Assembly (NCBI GenBank): GCA_963821755.1
Contig: CAWGEX010000002.1
Coordinates: forward strand, 806,001 to 870,000
Origin: Bog-473 sp963821755
GTDB taxonomy: Bacteria > Actinomycetota > Acidimicrobiia > Acidimicrobiales > RAAP-2
Direction of reading: 5' to 3'
DNA length: 64,000 nt
Part shown: piece by piece, positions 1 through 9,455 of the stretch
How the letters are laid out: the number at the start of each line of letters is the position of its first letter
How positions within the stretch are numbered: the stretch's first letter is position 1
Notes under the pieces: generated by a model
What the model was told of the DNA's origin: nothing
Seen by the model: only the letters and a program-made list of their open reading frames with translations
Databases searched by the model: none
Position numbers and translations under genes: made by a program

Positions 1-767
1 GAGACACGACCCCGGTGAGTTCGGCGCAGCCGTCGAGCAGCCTGCCTTGAACCTCGACTGAGCGGGCTGCCGGGTGAACGTCGCGTCGCTGCTGGTGGTA
101 GAAGTAATGGCCGCTGACGGTTGCTGCGGGGTCGTCGCTCACCGCCAGCCAGACCTGGGTCACCGCTGCCAAGGAGAGGTCATCGGGTGCGCCGGGTCCA
201 CCCATCTTGGTCGGTACCCAGCCCGGGATCGAGGGCGTTGGAGAGCACGCCGGGCCAGCGACGGGCGACGGCGAAGGCCAGCACGACGTCGAAGAGCTTG
301 CTGTCTGCGTAGGCCTGGGCCCCGTTCCAGCGGCGTCCGACCCATTGGAGGTCGTCGAGGTCAGGGTTGCCACCTCTGTGCATGCCCGAGCTGAGGTACA
401 CCAGCCGGCTAGGCGGAGTGATCAGGGCGGTCAGCAGGTACGGGGCCAAGACGTTGACGGCGAAGACGTGCGAGAGTCCGTCGACGGTCTCGACGCGCCG
501 GGGCTCTCGGTAGCCGACGCCGGCGTTGTGGATCACGGCGTCATATCGTCCGAGCGCGTTGGCCTGCTCGGCGACTTGGCGGGTCCCCTCGATGCTGGCC
601 AAGTCGCCGACGACGACGTGCTCGGCCGACGAGAGCGCCCGACGAGCGTCACCGGCCCGCTGATCGTTGCGCGCGTGCAGGGTGACCGCGTGGCCGACAT
701 GGGCGAGCAGCTCGGCCGCCATCAACCCGAGACCGTCGCTCGAACCGGTGATCAGTACCCGTGCCAT
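1..767 (-). CDS. Short-chain dehydrogenase/reductase, frameshifted, C-terminus off the left edge
   Basis: NAD(P)-dependent SDR oxidoreductase; substrate unknown. The start is the ATG at 767, preceded by GAGGAGGG. The N-terminus reads MARVLITGSSDGLG (glycine-rich nucleotide-binding loop), followed by a HNAG motif and YADSK for the catalytic Tyr/Lys. After the codons for SNALDPG the frame is lost at about 222-226 and would stop at 180. Skipping one base restores WVPTKMGGPGAP and an open frame to base 1, with GHYFYHQQ and typical SDR C-terminal sequence. So the gene is full length apart from one extra base in a GGG run; its end lies outside the window. It is divergent from the large LuxR regulator at 1119. 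Sequencing error or recent mutation cannot be told apart here. Confidence 0.75.
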
Positions 768-1118
768 CTTCCCTCCTCGTTGGGATCGCTTGCTGGAATC
801 ATCGTCGGTCTCGGTGATGCCGGATGTGGTGGAGTGGAGCAAGCAGCTCCGCTCAGGCGACCCTTCGCGACGGCCTCCAGATCGTCGATGTAATGGGGCT
901 GTTCGCGTTTGCAGGTGCATGTCCTGTCTCTCGTCAGGTGGGCCCAAGGGTTTCGGGTCCATCTTCGATCCGCTGCCCTCGTATTCGCACCCGGGGGAAC
1001 CCCCTGGCACCTCCCCTGACTTTCCACTTGGGCGTTGTCCGAGGCGATGTAAATGCCGGCCGCTGGCGTCCGGTCGGCCCTCGGGCGATCCGCACTGGCA
1101 CGCGACGTAGGGTGGGTT
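768..1118. other. Divergent intergenic region
   Basis: 351 bases between the leftward SDR and the rightward LuxR regulator. No convincing gene on either strand. It holds a compact inverted repeat at 991-1007 (GGGGG, AA, CCCCC core within CCGGGGGAACCCCCTGG) that could be an operator; no clear -35/-10 pair was recognised. Confidence 0.4.
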
Positions 1119-4011
1119 GTGATCTCGTCCAAGGGTGAGCACGACGGTCTCTTGCTTGAGCGTGATCGAGAATTGGAGCGGATAGGGGAATGCCTGCAGC
1201 GGGCGCGGCAAGGCCGTGGAGGGGCGCTGGTGGTGGAGGGGCCGGCTGGGATCGGCAAGACCGTGTTGTTGGCGGTCGCCCGGGATGCGGCGGAGGGAGA
1301 GGGTTTCCGGGTACTGCGAGCGCGTGGGGCTGAGCTGGAGCGCGAGTTCGCGTTCGGGGTGGTGCGCCAGCTGGTCGAGCCGGTGGTGGCGGGAGCGTCG
1401 GAGGAGGAGCGGTCCCAGCTACTGGATGGGCCGCCCGGGGTAGCGGCACGACTGTTGGGTCTTCCTGGCCTGGGTGACGGCGTGGCTACGGCTGCGCCGA
1501 TCGCCCCGGACCCGTCGTTCGCGGTGCTACACGGGCTGTACTGGTTGTGCGCCAACCTGACGGCGCAACACCCCTTGGCGTTGGTGGTGGATGACGCCCA
1601 TTGGGCTGACGGTGCGTCGCTTCGCTTTCTGGCTTTTTTGCTGCCCCGCCTGGAGGAGCTGCATGCCGCAGTGCTGCTCGGAGCTCGGCCGGCCGAGGCC
1701 GGAGAGAGTCGGGAGCTGTTGGCCGCCCTGACGATGGATCCGGCGACCGAGGTGGTCACGGTGGGGCCGCTCACCACGAGGGGGGTGGCCACGCTGGTGG
1801 CGGTCGCCTTGGGTGTCGAGCCCGAACCTGAGTTCGCGGCGGCCTGCTGGGAGGCGACCGGCGGTACGCCGTTTCTGGTCCGCACGCTGGTCGAAGCTCT
1901 GCGAGAGGAGCAGATCGCGCCGGTCACCGCGTCGGCAGCCAAAGTACAGGACGTCGCGACCGTTAACTTGAGCCGCTGGGCGATGCTGCGTCTCGTGCGG
2001 CTGGGTCCTGACGCGGCGCGCCTGGCTCGGGCGGTGGCCGTTTTGGAGCGGGCCGAGTTGGATCAGGCGGCCCAGCTGGCCGGGCTCGCACCCCCCGACG
2101 CAGCGCGGGCCGCCGATCTGCTGGTCGGGGCGGGCGTGCTGGACGAGGCTCCGCTTTGTTTCGCCCATCCACTCCTGCGCGGCGCCGTCTACCGTGACAT
2201 GGCGCGCGGCCGACCGGGTCGAAGCGCACGGGCGCTCCGCCAGGCTGCTGGCCGAAGCACACGCCAACCCGGCCCGCGTCGCCGAGCACCTGCTGGCCAC
2301 CGTTCCGACAGGCGACGGCTGGACGGTCGAACAGCTGCGGGCTGCCGCCTGGGAGGCAACGGCGCGGGGTGCGCCGGAATCAGCGGTTGCCTACCTACGC
2401 CGGGCCTTGTTCGAGCCGCCATCGCCTGAGGCGGGGGCGGGCCTGTTGCTCGAGCTCGGTCTGGCCGAGTTCAGCGCCGGCCAGCCGGGCTGGCACGACC
2501 AACTTGCAGAGGCGGTGGAGTCGGCCGGCGACGACACGACCCGCATCGCGGCCGCGCTGCTGTTCGCGAATGCGCTGCGTTGGCATGAGCGGGCCGCCGA
2601 GGCGATCGAGGTGTGCGACGGCGTCGCGGCCCGCCTCGACGGCAGCGACGCGGAAGGCCGTTTGACGTTGGAGGCCATGGCAGTCGCCTGCGGGGTGGGC
2701 GATGCCGCCACCGCGCCGTTGGTGGCCGATAGAGCCGATGCACTGCTCGTGTGGGCCAGGGAGGGGTCGGTCCCGCGCCAGTGCGTGGCGGCGGCAGCCT
2801 ACGTGGGCGCGCTGGCCAACCAGCCGGCCGACCAAGTGGCCGACCTCGCGCTCCGGGCCATCACCGCCGGCACGGGACCGCTGCCCGAGCCAGGCGATCC
2901 GCCCTGGTTGCCCGGCGGTGCGTTTCGGCACCCGAGCGCCGTGGTGACGCTGCTCTGGGCTGAGCGCTACGACGCAGCACAGGCCCTGGCCGACGCGGCC
3001 GTGGCCGAGGCCCAGGCTTCGGCCAACGGGATGATCCTTCCCGCAGTGTTGGCCCAGCGGGCCTGGCTCGCCTTCCGGCGCGGTGATCTCACCGCAGCCG
3101 AGGCCGATGCACGGGCCCTGCTCGACGCCCCGGGCCCGTCAGCTCCGCCGCTTTTGCGCAACCGTGCGACGACCGTACTCGTCGACGTGCTGGTTGAGCG
3201 GGGCGACCTCGACGAGGCCGAGCGGACTCTTGAGCCCCTGGCGGTCGACCTCCCCGGCACGTCGCAGACCCCGGTGATACTGCGCCACGCCCGAGGCCGC
3301 CTTCGGTTCGCTCAGAGTCGCTTCGGTGAGGCACTCGGCGACTTTCGGGCGGCCGGTGAGATCGCCACCGGCGGCCTGGCGCGTAGCCCGTGCTACCTAT
3401 CGTGGCGTTCCGAGGCCGCCCTGGCCGCTCTGGCCTGTGGCGAACTCGACACGGCGCGACGCCTGAGCGACGAAGAGCTCGAGTTAGCCCGCGCCTTCGG
3501 TGCCCAGCGCGCCCTCGGCGTGGCGCTGCGGGCCGCCGGGCTTGTCGCCGGCGGCCATCGTGGCGAGGCCCTGCTGCGCGAGGCGATCGACGTGCTCGCC
3601 GGCCCCGATACCCGCCTCGAACAGGCTCGCGCCCTGGCCGACCTCGGCGCCTTCCTCCGTCGCAGCAACCACCGACTCGAGGCGCGCCAACTTCTCCGCC
3701 AAGCAGTCGACACCGCCCACCACCTCGGTGCCGAAGCCCTGGCCCTACGGGCCGAGACCGAGCTGCGCGCTACCGGGGCCCGGCCGCGCCGAGTGCTGCT
3801 TACCGGGCTCGAAGCGCTCACCGCCAGCGAGCGTCGCATCGCCGAACTGGCCGCCGAAGGGCTCACCAATCGCGAGATCGCCCAAACCCTGTTCGTCACT
3901 GCCCGCACGGTCGAGGGCCACCTCACCCACGTGTTCTACAAGCTCGACGTCAAGGCCCGCACCGCGCTACCAGCCGCTCTCGCGGCGCCCACGAGCGCAG
4001 TCCGCGCCTAA
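1119..4011 (+). CDS. LuxR-family ATP-binding regulator (LAL type), frameshifted
   Basis: Large ATP-dependent transcriptional activator: N-terminal AAA/NACHT-like ATPase, central TPR-like helical region, C-terminal LuxR helix-turn-helix. The GTG at 1119 is chosen because LLLERDRELERI follows shortly, as usual in the family. Walker A GPAGIGKT lies at about residues 41-48, Walker B VVDDAHWAD at about 156-164. The C-terminus has LTASERRIAELAAEG and TNREIAQTLFVTARTVEGHL, the LuxR HTH. The frame shifts at about 2203-2211: HPLLRGAVYRDMA continues as ADRVEAHGRSARLL one base on, so a single extra G/C explains the break. Corrected length is about 963 aa, normal for LAL proteins. It may control the neighbouring dehydrogenases; the inducer is unknown. 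Confidence 0.8.
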
Positions 4012-4055
4012 CCCGACCGACGGACTGTCGCGCAAATTCAAGGGGGTCTTCCGGG

Positions 4056-4074
4056 GGTTCGCACGGTGCGAACC
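4056..4074. promoter_or_regulatory. Perfect 19-bp palindrome upstream of SDR pair
   Basis: GGTTCGCAC-G-GTGCGAACC: two perfect 9-base arms around one central base, 80 bases before the SDR start at 4154. The one-base centre suits a dimeric repressor site better than a terminator hairpin. A second, weaker inverted repeat (CCGGTC, 5-base spacer, GACCGG) lies at 4110-4126. The binding protein is unknown; the upstream LuxR-type regulator is one candidate. Confidence 0.5.
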
Positions 4075-4153
4075 AGGTCCCTCAAGGCGCACGCTGAACC
4101 TGACGTCCGCCGGTCGAACAGACCGGCACTTGTCTGGATGGAGGTGGGTACCG

Positions 4154-4900
4154 ATGCCGACAGTGACGATAGATCACCCTCGCGTTGTAGTCGTGACGGG
4201 TGGTTCTGGGGGAATCGGCGGGGAGACTGCACGGCGTCTCGCACGAGATGGCATGGCCATTGTGGTGGCGTACGCCGGGCGGAAGGCACCGGCAGAGGAG
4301 GTCGTGACGGCGATCATCGAGGCGGGAGGCATGGCAACCTCGTTTCAGGCTGACGTCGCCGAGGAGTCCGACGTCGCAGCACTGTTCGATGCGGCAGAGC
4401 TGACCTATGGCGGAGTTGATGTTGTCGTCAATGCGGCTGGAATCATGCTGCTGTCCCCGCTCGTCGACCTCGACTTGGAGGTGTTCGACCGGATGGTCCG
4501 CATCAACCTGCGTGGCACATTCGTCGTCGGTCGAGAGGCTGCGCGCCGCGTTCGCTCGGGCGGTGCCATCATCAACTTCTCATCGTCGGTGGTGAAGATC
4601 GCCCGTCCCAGCTACACCGCGTATGCGGCAACAAAGGGCGCCGTTGAAGCGACCACGCTGATCCTGGCCAAGGAGCTGCGGGGTCGTGACGTCACCGTCA
4701 ACAGTGTGGCGCCCGGCCCTACAGCCACGCCGCTGTTTCTCGAGGGCAAGGACCAGGAGACCCTCGATCGCATGAGCAGCGAGCCTCCGCTCGAGCGTCT
4801 GGGCACACCGGCGGACATCGCCGAAGTCATCGCGTTCCTTGCTGGACCGGCCCGCTGGGTCAATGGCCAGATCATCTACCCCAACGGCGGCGTCGTCTGA
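4154..4900 (+). CDS. SDR family oxidoreductase
   Basis: Complete classical short-chain dehydrogenase of 248 aa (FabG/glucose-dehydrogenase-like). TGGSGGIG nucleotide loop at residues 15-22, NAAG at 93-96, catalytic Ser near 143-145, and YAATK giving Tyr157 and Lys161. It ends with the family-typical VNGQIIYPNGGVV. The ATG at 4154 fits the N-terminus; a longer upstream frame is overlap with the preceding gene. It is followed 58 bases later by another SDR in the same direction, probably one transcription unit preceded by the palindrome at 4056. Substrate cannot be read from sequence. Confidence 0.85.
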   Translation: MPTVTIDHPRVVVVTGGSGGIGGETARRLARDGMAIVVAYAGRKAPAEEVVTAIIEAGGMATSFQADVAEESDVAALFDAAELTYGGVDVVVNAAGIMLLSPLVDLDLEVFDRMVRINLRGTFVVGREAARRVRSGGAIINFSSSVVKIARPSYTAYAATKGAVEATTLILAKELRGRDVTVNSVAPGPTATPLFLEGKDQETLDRMSSEPPLERLGTPADIAEVIAFLAGPARWVNGQIIYPNGGVV

Positions 4901-4958
4901 CAGGACGGCCGCGGACCTAGACAGTCATGTTGTTTCGCCTCGATCCAAAGGAGAACCC

Positions 4959-5861
4959 ATGCCCGCTGAACAAGTCATTGTCGTTACCGGTGCCTCGAGT
5001 GGTTTTGGAGCAATGACGGTAAGAGCGCTCGCCGACGCTGGTCACAGCGTCTACGCCGGTATGCGAGACATCGCCGGAAGAAATGCGACGGCAGCCCAGG
5101 AAGCCGCTGACTACGCCAGCGAGCACTCGGTGGACTTGCGTGCGATCGAGATGGATGTCTCAGAGCAAGCCTCGGTCGATGCGTCGGTCGAAACCATCAT
5201 CTCGACCGAGGAGCGCTTGGACGTCATCGTCCACAACGCTGGCCACATGGTGCTTGGTCCGTTGGAGTCGTTTACTACTGACCAGCTCGTGTCCATCTAC
5301 GACACCAATGTCTTGTCGACCCAGCGCCTCAACCGAGCCGCCTTGCCTCACCTCAGGAATCAACGGGACGGATTGGTCGTATGGGTCGGTTCAACAAGTA
5401 CCAGAGGGGGAACCCCGCCGTACCTGGGCCCGTACTTTGCGGCGAAGGCTGCAGAGGACTCACTTGCGGTGACCTCCGCCGCAGAGCTGGCACGTTTCGG
5501 CGTCGACACCGTCATCATCGTGCCGGGATCCTTCACAAGGGGAACCAATCATTTCGCCAACGCTGGGCACCCCGAAGACGTAGACGTCGCAGCTGCTTAT
5601 GAGCCTCTCTATGGGGGTCTGATGGACCAAGTTTCCAAGAAGCTCGCTGACCTCGCACCCCCAGATCAGGATCCCGCAGAAGTTGCGCGGGCCATCGTCC
5701 GGGTGGTTGGGATGACCAAGGGAACGCGCCCATTCCGGGTCCACATCGACCCCGCTGACGACGGGGCCGAAACGGTCAACCGAGTAGGTGATCTGGTGCG
5801 GCGAGAGTTCTATCGCCGAATCGGTTTCGATGACCTGCTTGCGCCAGCCACTTCTGCCTGA
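4959..5861 (+). CDS. SDR family NAD(P)-dependent oxidoreductase
   Basis: 300-aa short-chain dehydrogenase. The start is the ATG at 4959, preceded by AAAGGAG. TGASSGFG occupies residues 10-17, HNAG is present mid-protein, and YFAAKAA carries the Tyr/Lys pair. The longer C-terminal region (SFTRGTNHF and the DDLLAP end) resembles SDRs acting on larger or hydrophobic substrates. Second gene of the SDR pair starting at 4154. Function is inferred only at family level. Confidence 0.85.
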   Translation: MPAEQVIVVTGASSGFGAMTVRALADAGHSVYAGMRDIAGRNATAAQEAADYASEHSVDLRAIEMDVSEQASVDASVETIISTEERLDVIVHNAGHMVLGPLESFTTDQLVSIYDTNVLSTQRLNRAALPHLRNQRDGLVVWVGSTSTRGGTPPYLGPYFAAKAAEDSLAVTSAAELARFGVDTVIIVPGSFTRGTNHFANAGHPEDVDVAAAYEPLYGGLMDQVSKKLADLAPPDQDPAEVARAIVRVVGMTKGTRPFRVHIDPADDGAETVNRVGDLVRREFYRRIGFDDLLAPATSA

Positions 5862-6035
5862 CTGCCAACCACACGGCCCACCTGGCGCCCGTGCTGACTA
5901 CGGTGCTCGACATTCTGTTGTGGATCCAGCAGGCGGCGGTCAGCCCGGGTCGGGCGCCATTCCGTCATTTGCTGCGCGGCGGCATCGTTCCTGGCCAACT
6001 TCCTCCTCAGAGTTCCAAGGTGAGGTGATGTTGTT

Positions 6036-6590
6036 ATGACGCAGCGGAGCGAGTCGGACGAACTCCTCCTGGAAGGTTTCTGCGCTGGGGACGAAGAATC
6101 CGCGGGGAGGTTTGTGCAGCACTTCTGGCGGCGACTGTCTTGGATCGCGTTTCGGATCGTGGGTGATTCTGGATCCGCCGAGGATGTTGTACAAGTTGCA
6201 TTTGAACGGGCATGGAGAAACGGTGTGATGTTCGACCCTGAGCGAGGCTCGCTTGATGCATGGATGACAACGATCGCTCGGAACGCCGCTCTGGACTGGG
6301 TACGGATGAAGCGAGCTGTTCCGGTTGATCCTTCGGAGATGGCTGCGAGTATGGCGTCAGGATCTTGTGATCCCGAGGATTGGAGGGGGATAGAGGAGAG
6401 TCGAGCGGAGGTACGATCTGCTCTCACCAACCTTTCTCCACGTCTGGCGCGCTCCGTTGTGCTGGTCGGAGCCTTTGATATGACCGCCGCGGAGGTTGCC
6501 CGCTATGAGCACGTACCGCTAGGCACGGCGAAAACCCGGATCCGTGTGGCGAAACAACGTTTACGGAGAGAGCTGAGTTCTTTCCGGTAA
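6036..6590 (+). CDS. RNA polymerase ECF sigma factor
   Basis: 184-aa sigma-70 family ECF protein. Region 2 is seen in SGSAEDVVQVAFERAW and LDAWMTTIARNAALDWVR; region 4 in LSPRLARSVVLVGAFDMTAAEVA and GTAKTRIRVAKQRLRREL, the promoter -35 recognition helix. The ATG at 6036 is preceded by AAGGTGAG. No anti-sigma gene follows; the next gene is the convergent MerR regulator at 7023. The absence of a partner suggests control elsewhere or an incomplete module in this mosaic region. Confidence 0.85.
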   Translation: MTQRSESDELLLEGFCAGDEESAGRFVQHFWRRLSWIAFRIVGDSGSAEDVVQVAFERAWRNGVMFDPERGSLDAWMTTIARNAALDWVRMKRAVPVDPSEMAASMASGSCDPEDWRGIEESRAEVRSALTNLSPRLARSVVLVGAFDMTAAEVARYEHVPLGTAKTRIRVAKQRLRRELSSFR

Positions 6591-7022
6591 GGCCAATGCC
6601 GATTCAACGCTTGATCTCAACCTGGCAAAGAGCCTGGTGAACTTGTACCCGTTTTAGCGACGATCGGGATTGAACTCGCTCAGGATCTGGCGAGATCCGT
6701 GGCCGTCCGGATTGACCGAGGACGCAATGGGACACGCCTGCTGGAGAAACGTGTTCCACCCACGGTGTGGCGTAGTGGATGATCTCGTCCGACAGGCGGG
6801 CATTCACTTCACAATTTCGTGTCTTTACGTGTCTTTGCTGAGATGGAGCCGGAGGTCGTGTGAGTGACGGATCGAGACGACCATGCCTATGCCTGCCATG
6901 CGGGCTTCGACCTCACCCTCGGCCCCGAAATCGGTCTCCCTCCTCTATGGCCCCTCCGGCCGCGGCGTCTCGGCGTGTGGTCGGCCGATTCCTTATCGGA
7001 ATGGGCCGACCCTCCGTCTTGT
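6591..7022. other. Gene-free stretch between ECF sigma and MerR genes
   Basis: 432 bases with no supportable coding frame. It holds the 10-bp tandem repeat at 6818-6837. The two flanking genes converge on it, so terminators might be expected, but no clear stem with a T run was seen. Confidence 0.4.
6818..6837. repeat. 10-bp tandem direct repeat
   Basis: CGTGTCTTTA followed at once by CGTGTCTTTG (9 of 10 identical). The 10-mer TGTCTTTACG in it (6820-6829) recurs at 20767-20776 and in reverse complement at 20735-20744, next to the tRNA-like repeat at 20.8 kb. One-helical-turn direct repeats of this kind resemble arm-type binding sites of tyrosine integrases (inference). Confidence 0.45.
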
Positions 7023-8024
7023 TCAGCTGCTCTTCTTTGACCTGGCGGGCACGCTCAGAAGAGACCGGGCCAGTTTCTCAGTTATCGTGGTGCCGGTCGG
7101 GCTAAACCCCGGACTCGGAGGTGGCGAGCACCGCGGGGTAGACGTTCTCCTGTGATGGGCGCCGCGACTGGCGACGTCATCATGTGCGCGCTGGGTCATT
7201 GTCGGTTGGGGTCGGGTGTCGAAGATCGGCCAGCCGATCTCGGTCCTCCACGCCGACTCGTCGTCAGTGTCGTGGGGTCCGACCAAGTAGCACTCCCGAA
7301 TGAGGCCATCGACCGCGAGGGCATGTTCGCTCACGTAGGTCGCGAGCGCCCCGTAGGAACGGTCGAGATCGTCGTGGGAGCCGCTGTGAGTGATCACGGC
7401 AAGCTCTGCTCCTGGCACCGACATCGGTCCAACCCGCCCGACCGGCCGGAACTCGCCGATCACCGGGAGGAAGAGGGTGGCGTCGCCGCGCTCGTCGGCG
7501 AACAGCTCGTTGGCGTAGATCCCACCGGGAGGTCCGCTGGCGACAATGTCCTGCGCCGAGAGGGTCCCCTGAATCTCACCGATTGCCCCGTGATACCAAG
7601 CCTCCAGATCGGCGATCGCCACCGTCGATGTGATGGCCGCCGCCGGGGTGACCGGTACCCGACGATGCTCGATCACCGCGGACAGTGAGGGGTGTTCGAG
7701 GAGGTCGCGCAGGGAGGCCACGGCGCGCTGGGTCTCGACCAGGGTCTCCTCCAAGCGGGTGAGGTGGGCGGCGATGAGCTGGGACCGAGTCGTCTGATCG
7801 GGTGCCTGCAGCACCCTTCCGATGTCGTCGAGCGGCATGTCGAGATCCCGGAACCGTCGGATCACCTGAGCGATCGGGATCTGGACGCTCGCGTACCGCC
7901 GGTACCCGGTGACCGGATCGATCTCTGCGGGTTCGAGCAGGCCGGCCCGGTGGTAGTGGCGCAGGGTCTTGACGCTGAGGAACGTGACCCGAGAGAAGTC
8001 GCCGATCGTCAACGAGCCAGTCAC
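7023..8024 (-). CDS. MerR-family regulator with GyrI-like effector domain
   Basis: 333-aa MerR regulator with GTG start at 8022-8024. The N-terminal winged HTH reads LTIGDFSRVTFLSVKTLRHY with GLLEPAEIDPVTGYRRY, followed by the dimerisation helix and a GyrI-like small-molecule domain ending near EIGWPIF. MerR/GyrI proteins are usually about 270 aa; this one has about 60 extra low-complexity, Pro/Ser/Arg-rich residues, so the native stop may have been lost or the end mis-sequenced. Divergent from the NTF2-like gene at 8152, with a symmetric inverted repeat between them, which suggests autoregulation plus control of that gene. Confidence 0.85.
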   Translation of the reverse strand: MTGSLTIGDFSRVTFLSVKTLRHYHRAGLLEPAEIDPVTGYRRYASVQIPIAQVIRRFRDLDMPLDDIGRVLQAPDQTTRSQLIAAHLTRLEETLVETQRAVASLRDLLEHPSLSAVIEHRRVPVTPAAAITSTVAIADLEAWYHGAIGEIQGTLSAQDIVASGPPGGIYANELFADERGDATLFLPVIGEFRPVGRVGPMSVPGAELAVITHSGSHDDLDRSYGALATYVSEHALAVDGLIRECYLVGPHDTDDESAWRTEIGWPIFDTRPQPTMTQRAHDDVASRGAHHRRTSTPRCSPPPSPGFSPTGTTITEKLARSLLSVPARSKKSS

Positions 8025-8050
8025 GTACCCAATTTCGACCCTCCCCTAGG

Positions 8051-8087
8051 GGGAGAGTCAACCCGGCAGGGACCCCTTGACTCTCCC
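8051..8087. promoter_or_regulatory. Inverted repeat in MerR divergent promoter
   Basis: GGGAGAGTCAA (8051-8061) and its exact inverse TTGACTCTCCC (8077-8087), with 15 bases between. Each arm contains TTGACT, a -35-like hexamer, reading outward to each gene. The left arm also overlaps the near-palindrome CTCCCCTAGGGGGAG at 8041-8055, like the GC-rich dyads bound by MerR/GyrI regulators. Probably the operator of the MerR protein. Confidence 0.55.
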
Positions 8088-8151
8088 ATAACGGTACCGC
8101 CCAACGTGCAGTAGTCGGCCATGGGGGCCGATCAGAACAAGGGAGGAAGCC

Positions 8152-8517
8152 ATGCCCATTGCCACCGAACTCCGAGGTGTGGTGGCCGAGTTCGTCGCGG
8201 CCGTCAACGCCTTCGACCTCGACCGGATCGTCGCCACGTTCACCCCCGACGCCTACGTGAACGACGTCAGTCGGGAAATGTGGGGCACGAATGCGATCCG
8301 TGCCTTCATGGCCAAGGAGATGGTCGGGGACCACGTCACGATGGAGGTCCGCGAGGTCCTCGACCACTACGGCGACATCATCGTCCGTGCCCGCATCGAC
8401 GGGACCTACGACAAGACCAACCTGCCCGACGAGCTGGTCCTGACCAGCTACTTCGGGATCTGTGACGACAAGATCACGAGCCTCACGATTATCGCCAATC
8501 AGCCGAGTCCGTACTGA
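8152..8517 (+). CDS. NTF2-like (SnoaL-type) small protein
   Basis: 121-aa single-domain cone-fold protein of the NTF2/SnoaL group, intact. The ATG at 8152 has the strong site GGGAGGA seven bases upstream. Motifs: VAEFVAAVNAFDLDRIVATF, then TFTPDAYVNDVSREMWG, typical of the first helices and strand. Such proteins bind or transform small hydrophobic molecules or act as stability factors. Transcribed away from MerR and probably with the broken monooxygenase gene behind it. Confidence 0.8.
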   Translation: MPIATELRGVVAEFVAAVNAFDLDRIVATFTPDAYVNDVSREMWGTNAIRAFMAKEMVGDHVTMEVREVLDHYGDIIVRARIDGTYDKTNLPDELVLTSYFGICDDKITSLTIIANQPSPY

Positions 8518-8651
8518 CAGCGATCTTGCCTGGAATGAGCCCGCTTGGCCTCGGACCCGACTTCACCAACTTCAACGCAACCAGTGCGTTGCCGGCGAGG
8601 GCGGAGTCCGGGGCCGACCGACACAAACTAAACGGGAAAGGAATGCGCCAA

Positions 8652-8952
8652 ATGAGCACCCTGGTCACCACCGAGTTCTTTGCCCAGCCGGGCCGTGGGG
8701 ACGACGTCGCCAACCTTTGATCGAGATCCTGGGCGAGAGCCTTCAACACGATGGCTGTGAAATCATCCGGATCGTACGCGATCAGGACGACCCGGATCAC
8801 GTCGCCGGAGTCAGCGCAGTGGACTGAGCGCCACAACTACGACGACTACCTAGCGTGGCGGACGGAGGAAGGCTTCACGGCCACCTTCGAGGCCATGCTG
8901 ACCGGACCGTTCGTCATCCATTACTACGACATCGCGTATTTCGGCGAAGGCA
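8652..8952 (+). pseudogene. Antibiotic-biosynthesis-monooxygenase (ABM) domain gene, two frameshifts
   Basis: Reading across three frame segments gives a full ABM-like protein of about 97 aa: MSTLVTTEFFAQPGRGDDV (8652-8717), then LIEILGESLQ and IIRIVRDQDDPDHVAGVS (from 8718), then QWTERHNYDDYLAWRTEEG and PFVIHYYDIAYF (from about 8820). The first break needs one missing base near 8717 (aacctttga), the second one extra base near 8818. The shifts are opposite and cancel. A start with a nearby AAAGGA remains. Cofactor-free ABM enzymes oxidise quinol-like compounds. The gene is either decayed or mis-sequenced; it follows the NTF2 gene by 134 bases. Confidence 0.7.
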
Positions 8953-9416
8953 TCACTGCTGCCAATGGAGGTCGAGCCCAGCGTTCGAGCTCCCGTTACG
9001 TCGGCGCTGACCGACGCCCTGATCCTCATGATCGTGACCGTCATGACCCCGACTGTCGGTCGAGGGCAACGTGGAGATGATGGCGGAGATCCGAGGCTTT
9101 CGGCAGGCAACGCTCGATCAATTTGGATAACTAGTGGGACCCTGGCTGAGCCGAGCCGCGCTCGACGTGACTCAGCAGAGAGACGGCGTCCGCCGACCCT
9201 ACAAGGCGTTGACCGATTCGCATGAGGAGGAACCCGAATCGGCGCCCGACGATGGCAAGCAGCCGATGGTTGTTGGTACCGGGACTCGAAGCGGGCTCGT
9301 CGCCGACTGGCGGCGCGTTGAAGCTCGGCCTGTCGATCCTTCACCAAGCGATCTAGGTGGACGGGATTCACGTCGTTCTCGCTTTCTGGGTCTCCCAGTG
9401 AGCCTAGGTCAAGTCA
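8953..9416. other. Gene-free stretch
   Basis: About 460 bases between the ABM remnant and the ArsR-like regulator. No recognised gene. A short frame ending EIRGFRQATLDQFG at about 9130 could be the tail of a lost gene, but nothing upstream supports it. Confidence 0.35.
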
Positions 9417-9446
9417 TTGGACAAAGCAAGAAAACTCCTATATAGT
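9417..9446 (+). promoter_or_regulatory. Promoter of ArsR-like regulator
   Basis: TTGGAC at 9417-9422 and TATAGT at 9441-9446 with 18 bases between, ending only nine bases before the ATG at 9456. The transcript would therefore be leaderless or nearly so, consistent with the lack of a ribosome site. Confidence 0.55.
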
Positions 9447-9455
9447 CATCTACCT

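Noticed and set aside
991..1007. Rho-independent terminator
   Set aside because: The GGGGG/CCCCC stem is short, has a two-base loop and no T run, and lies between divergent genes.
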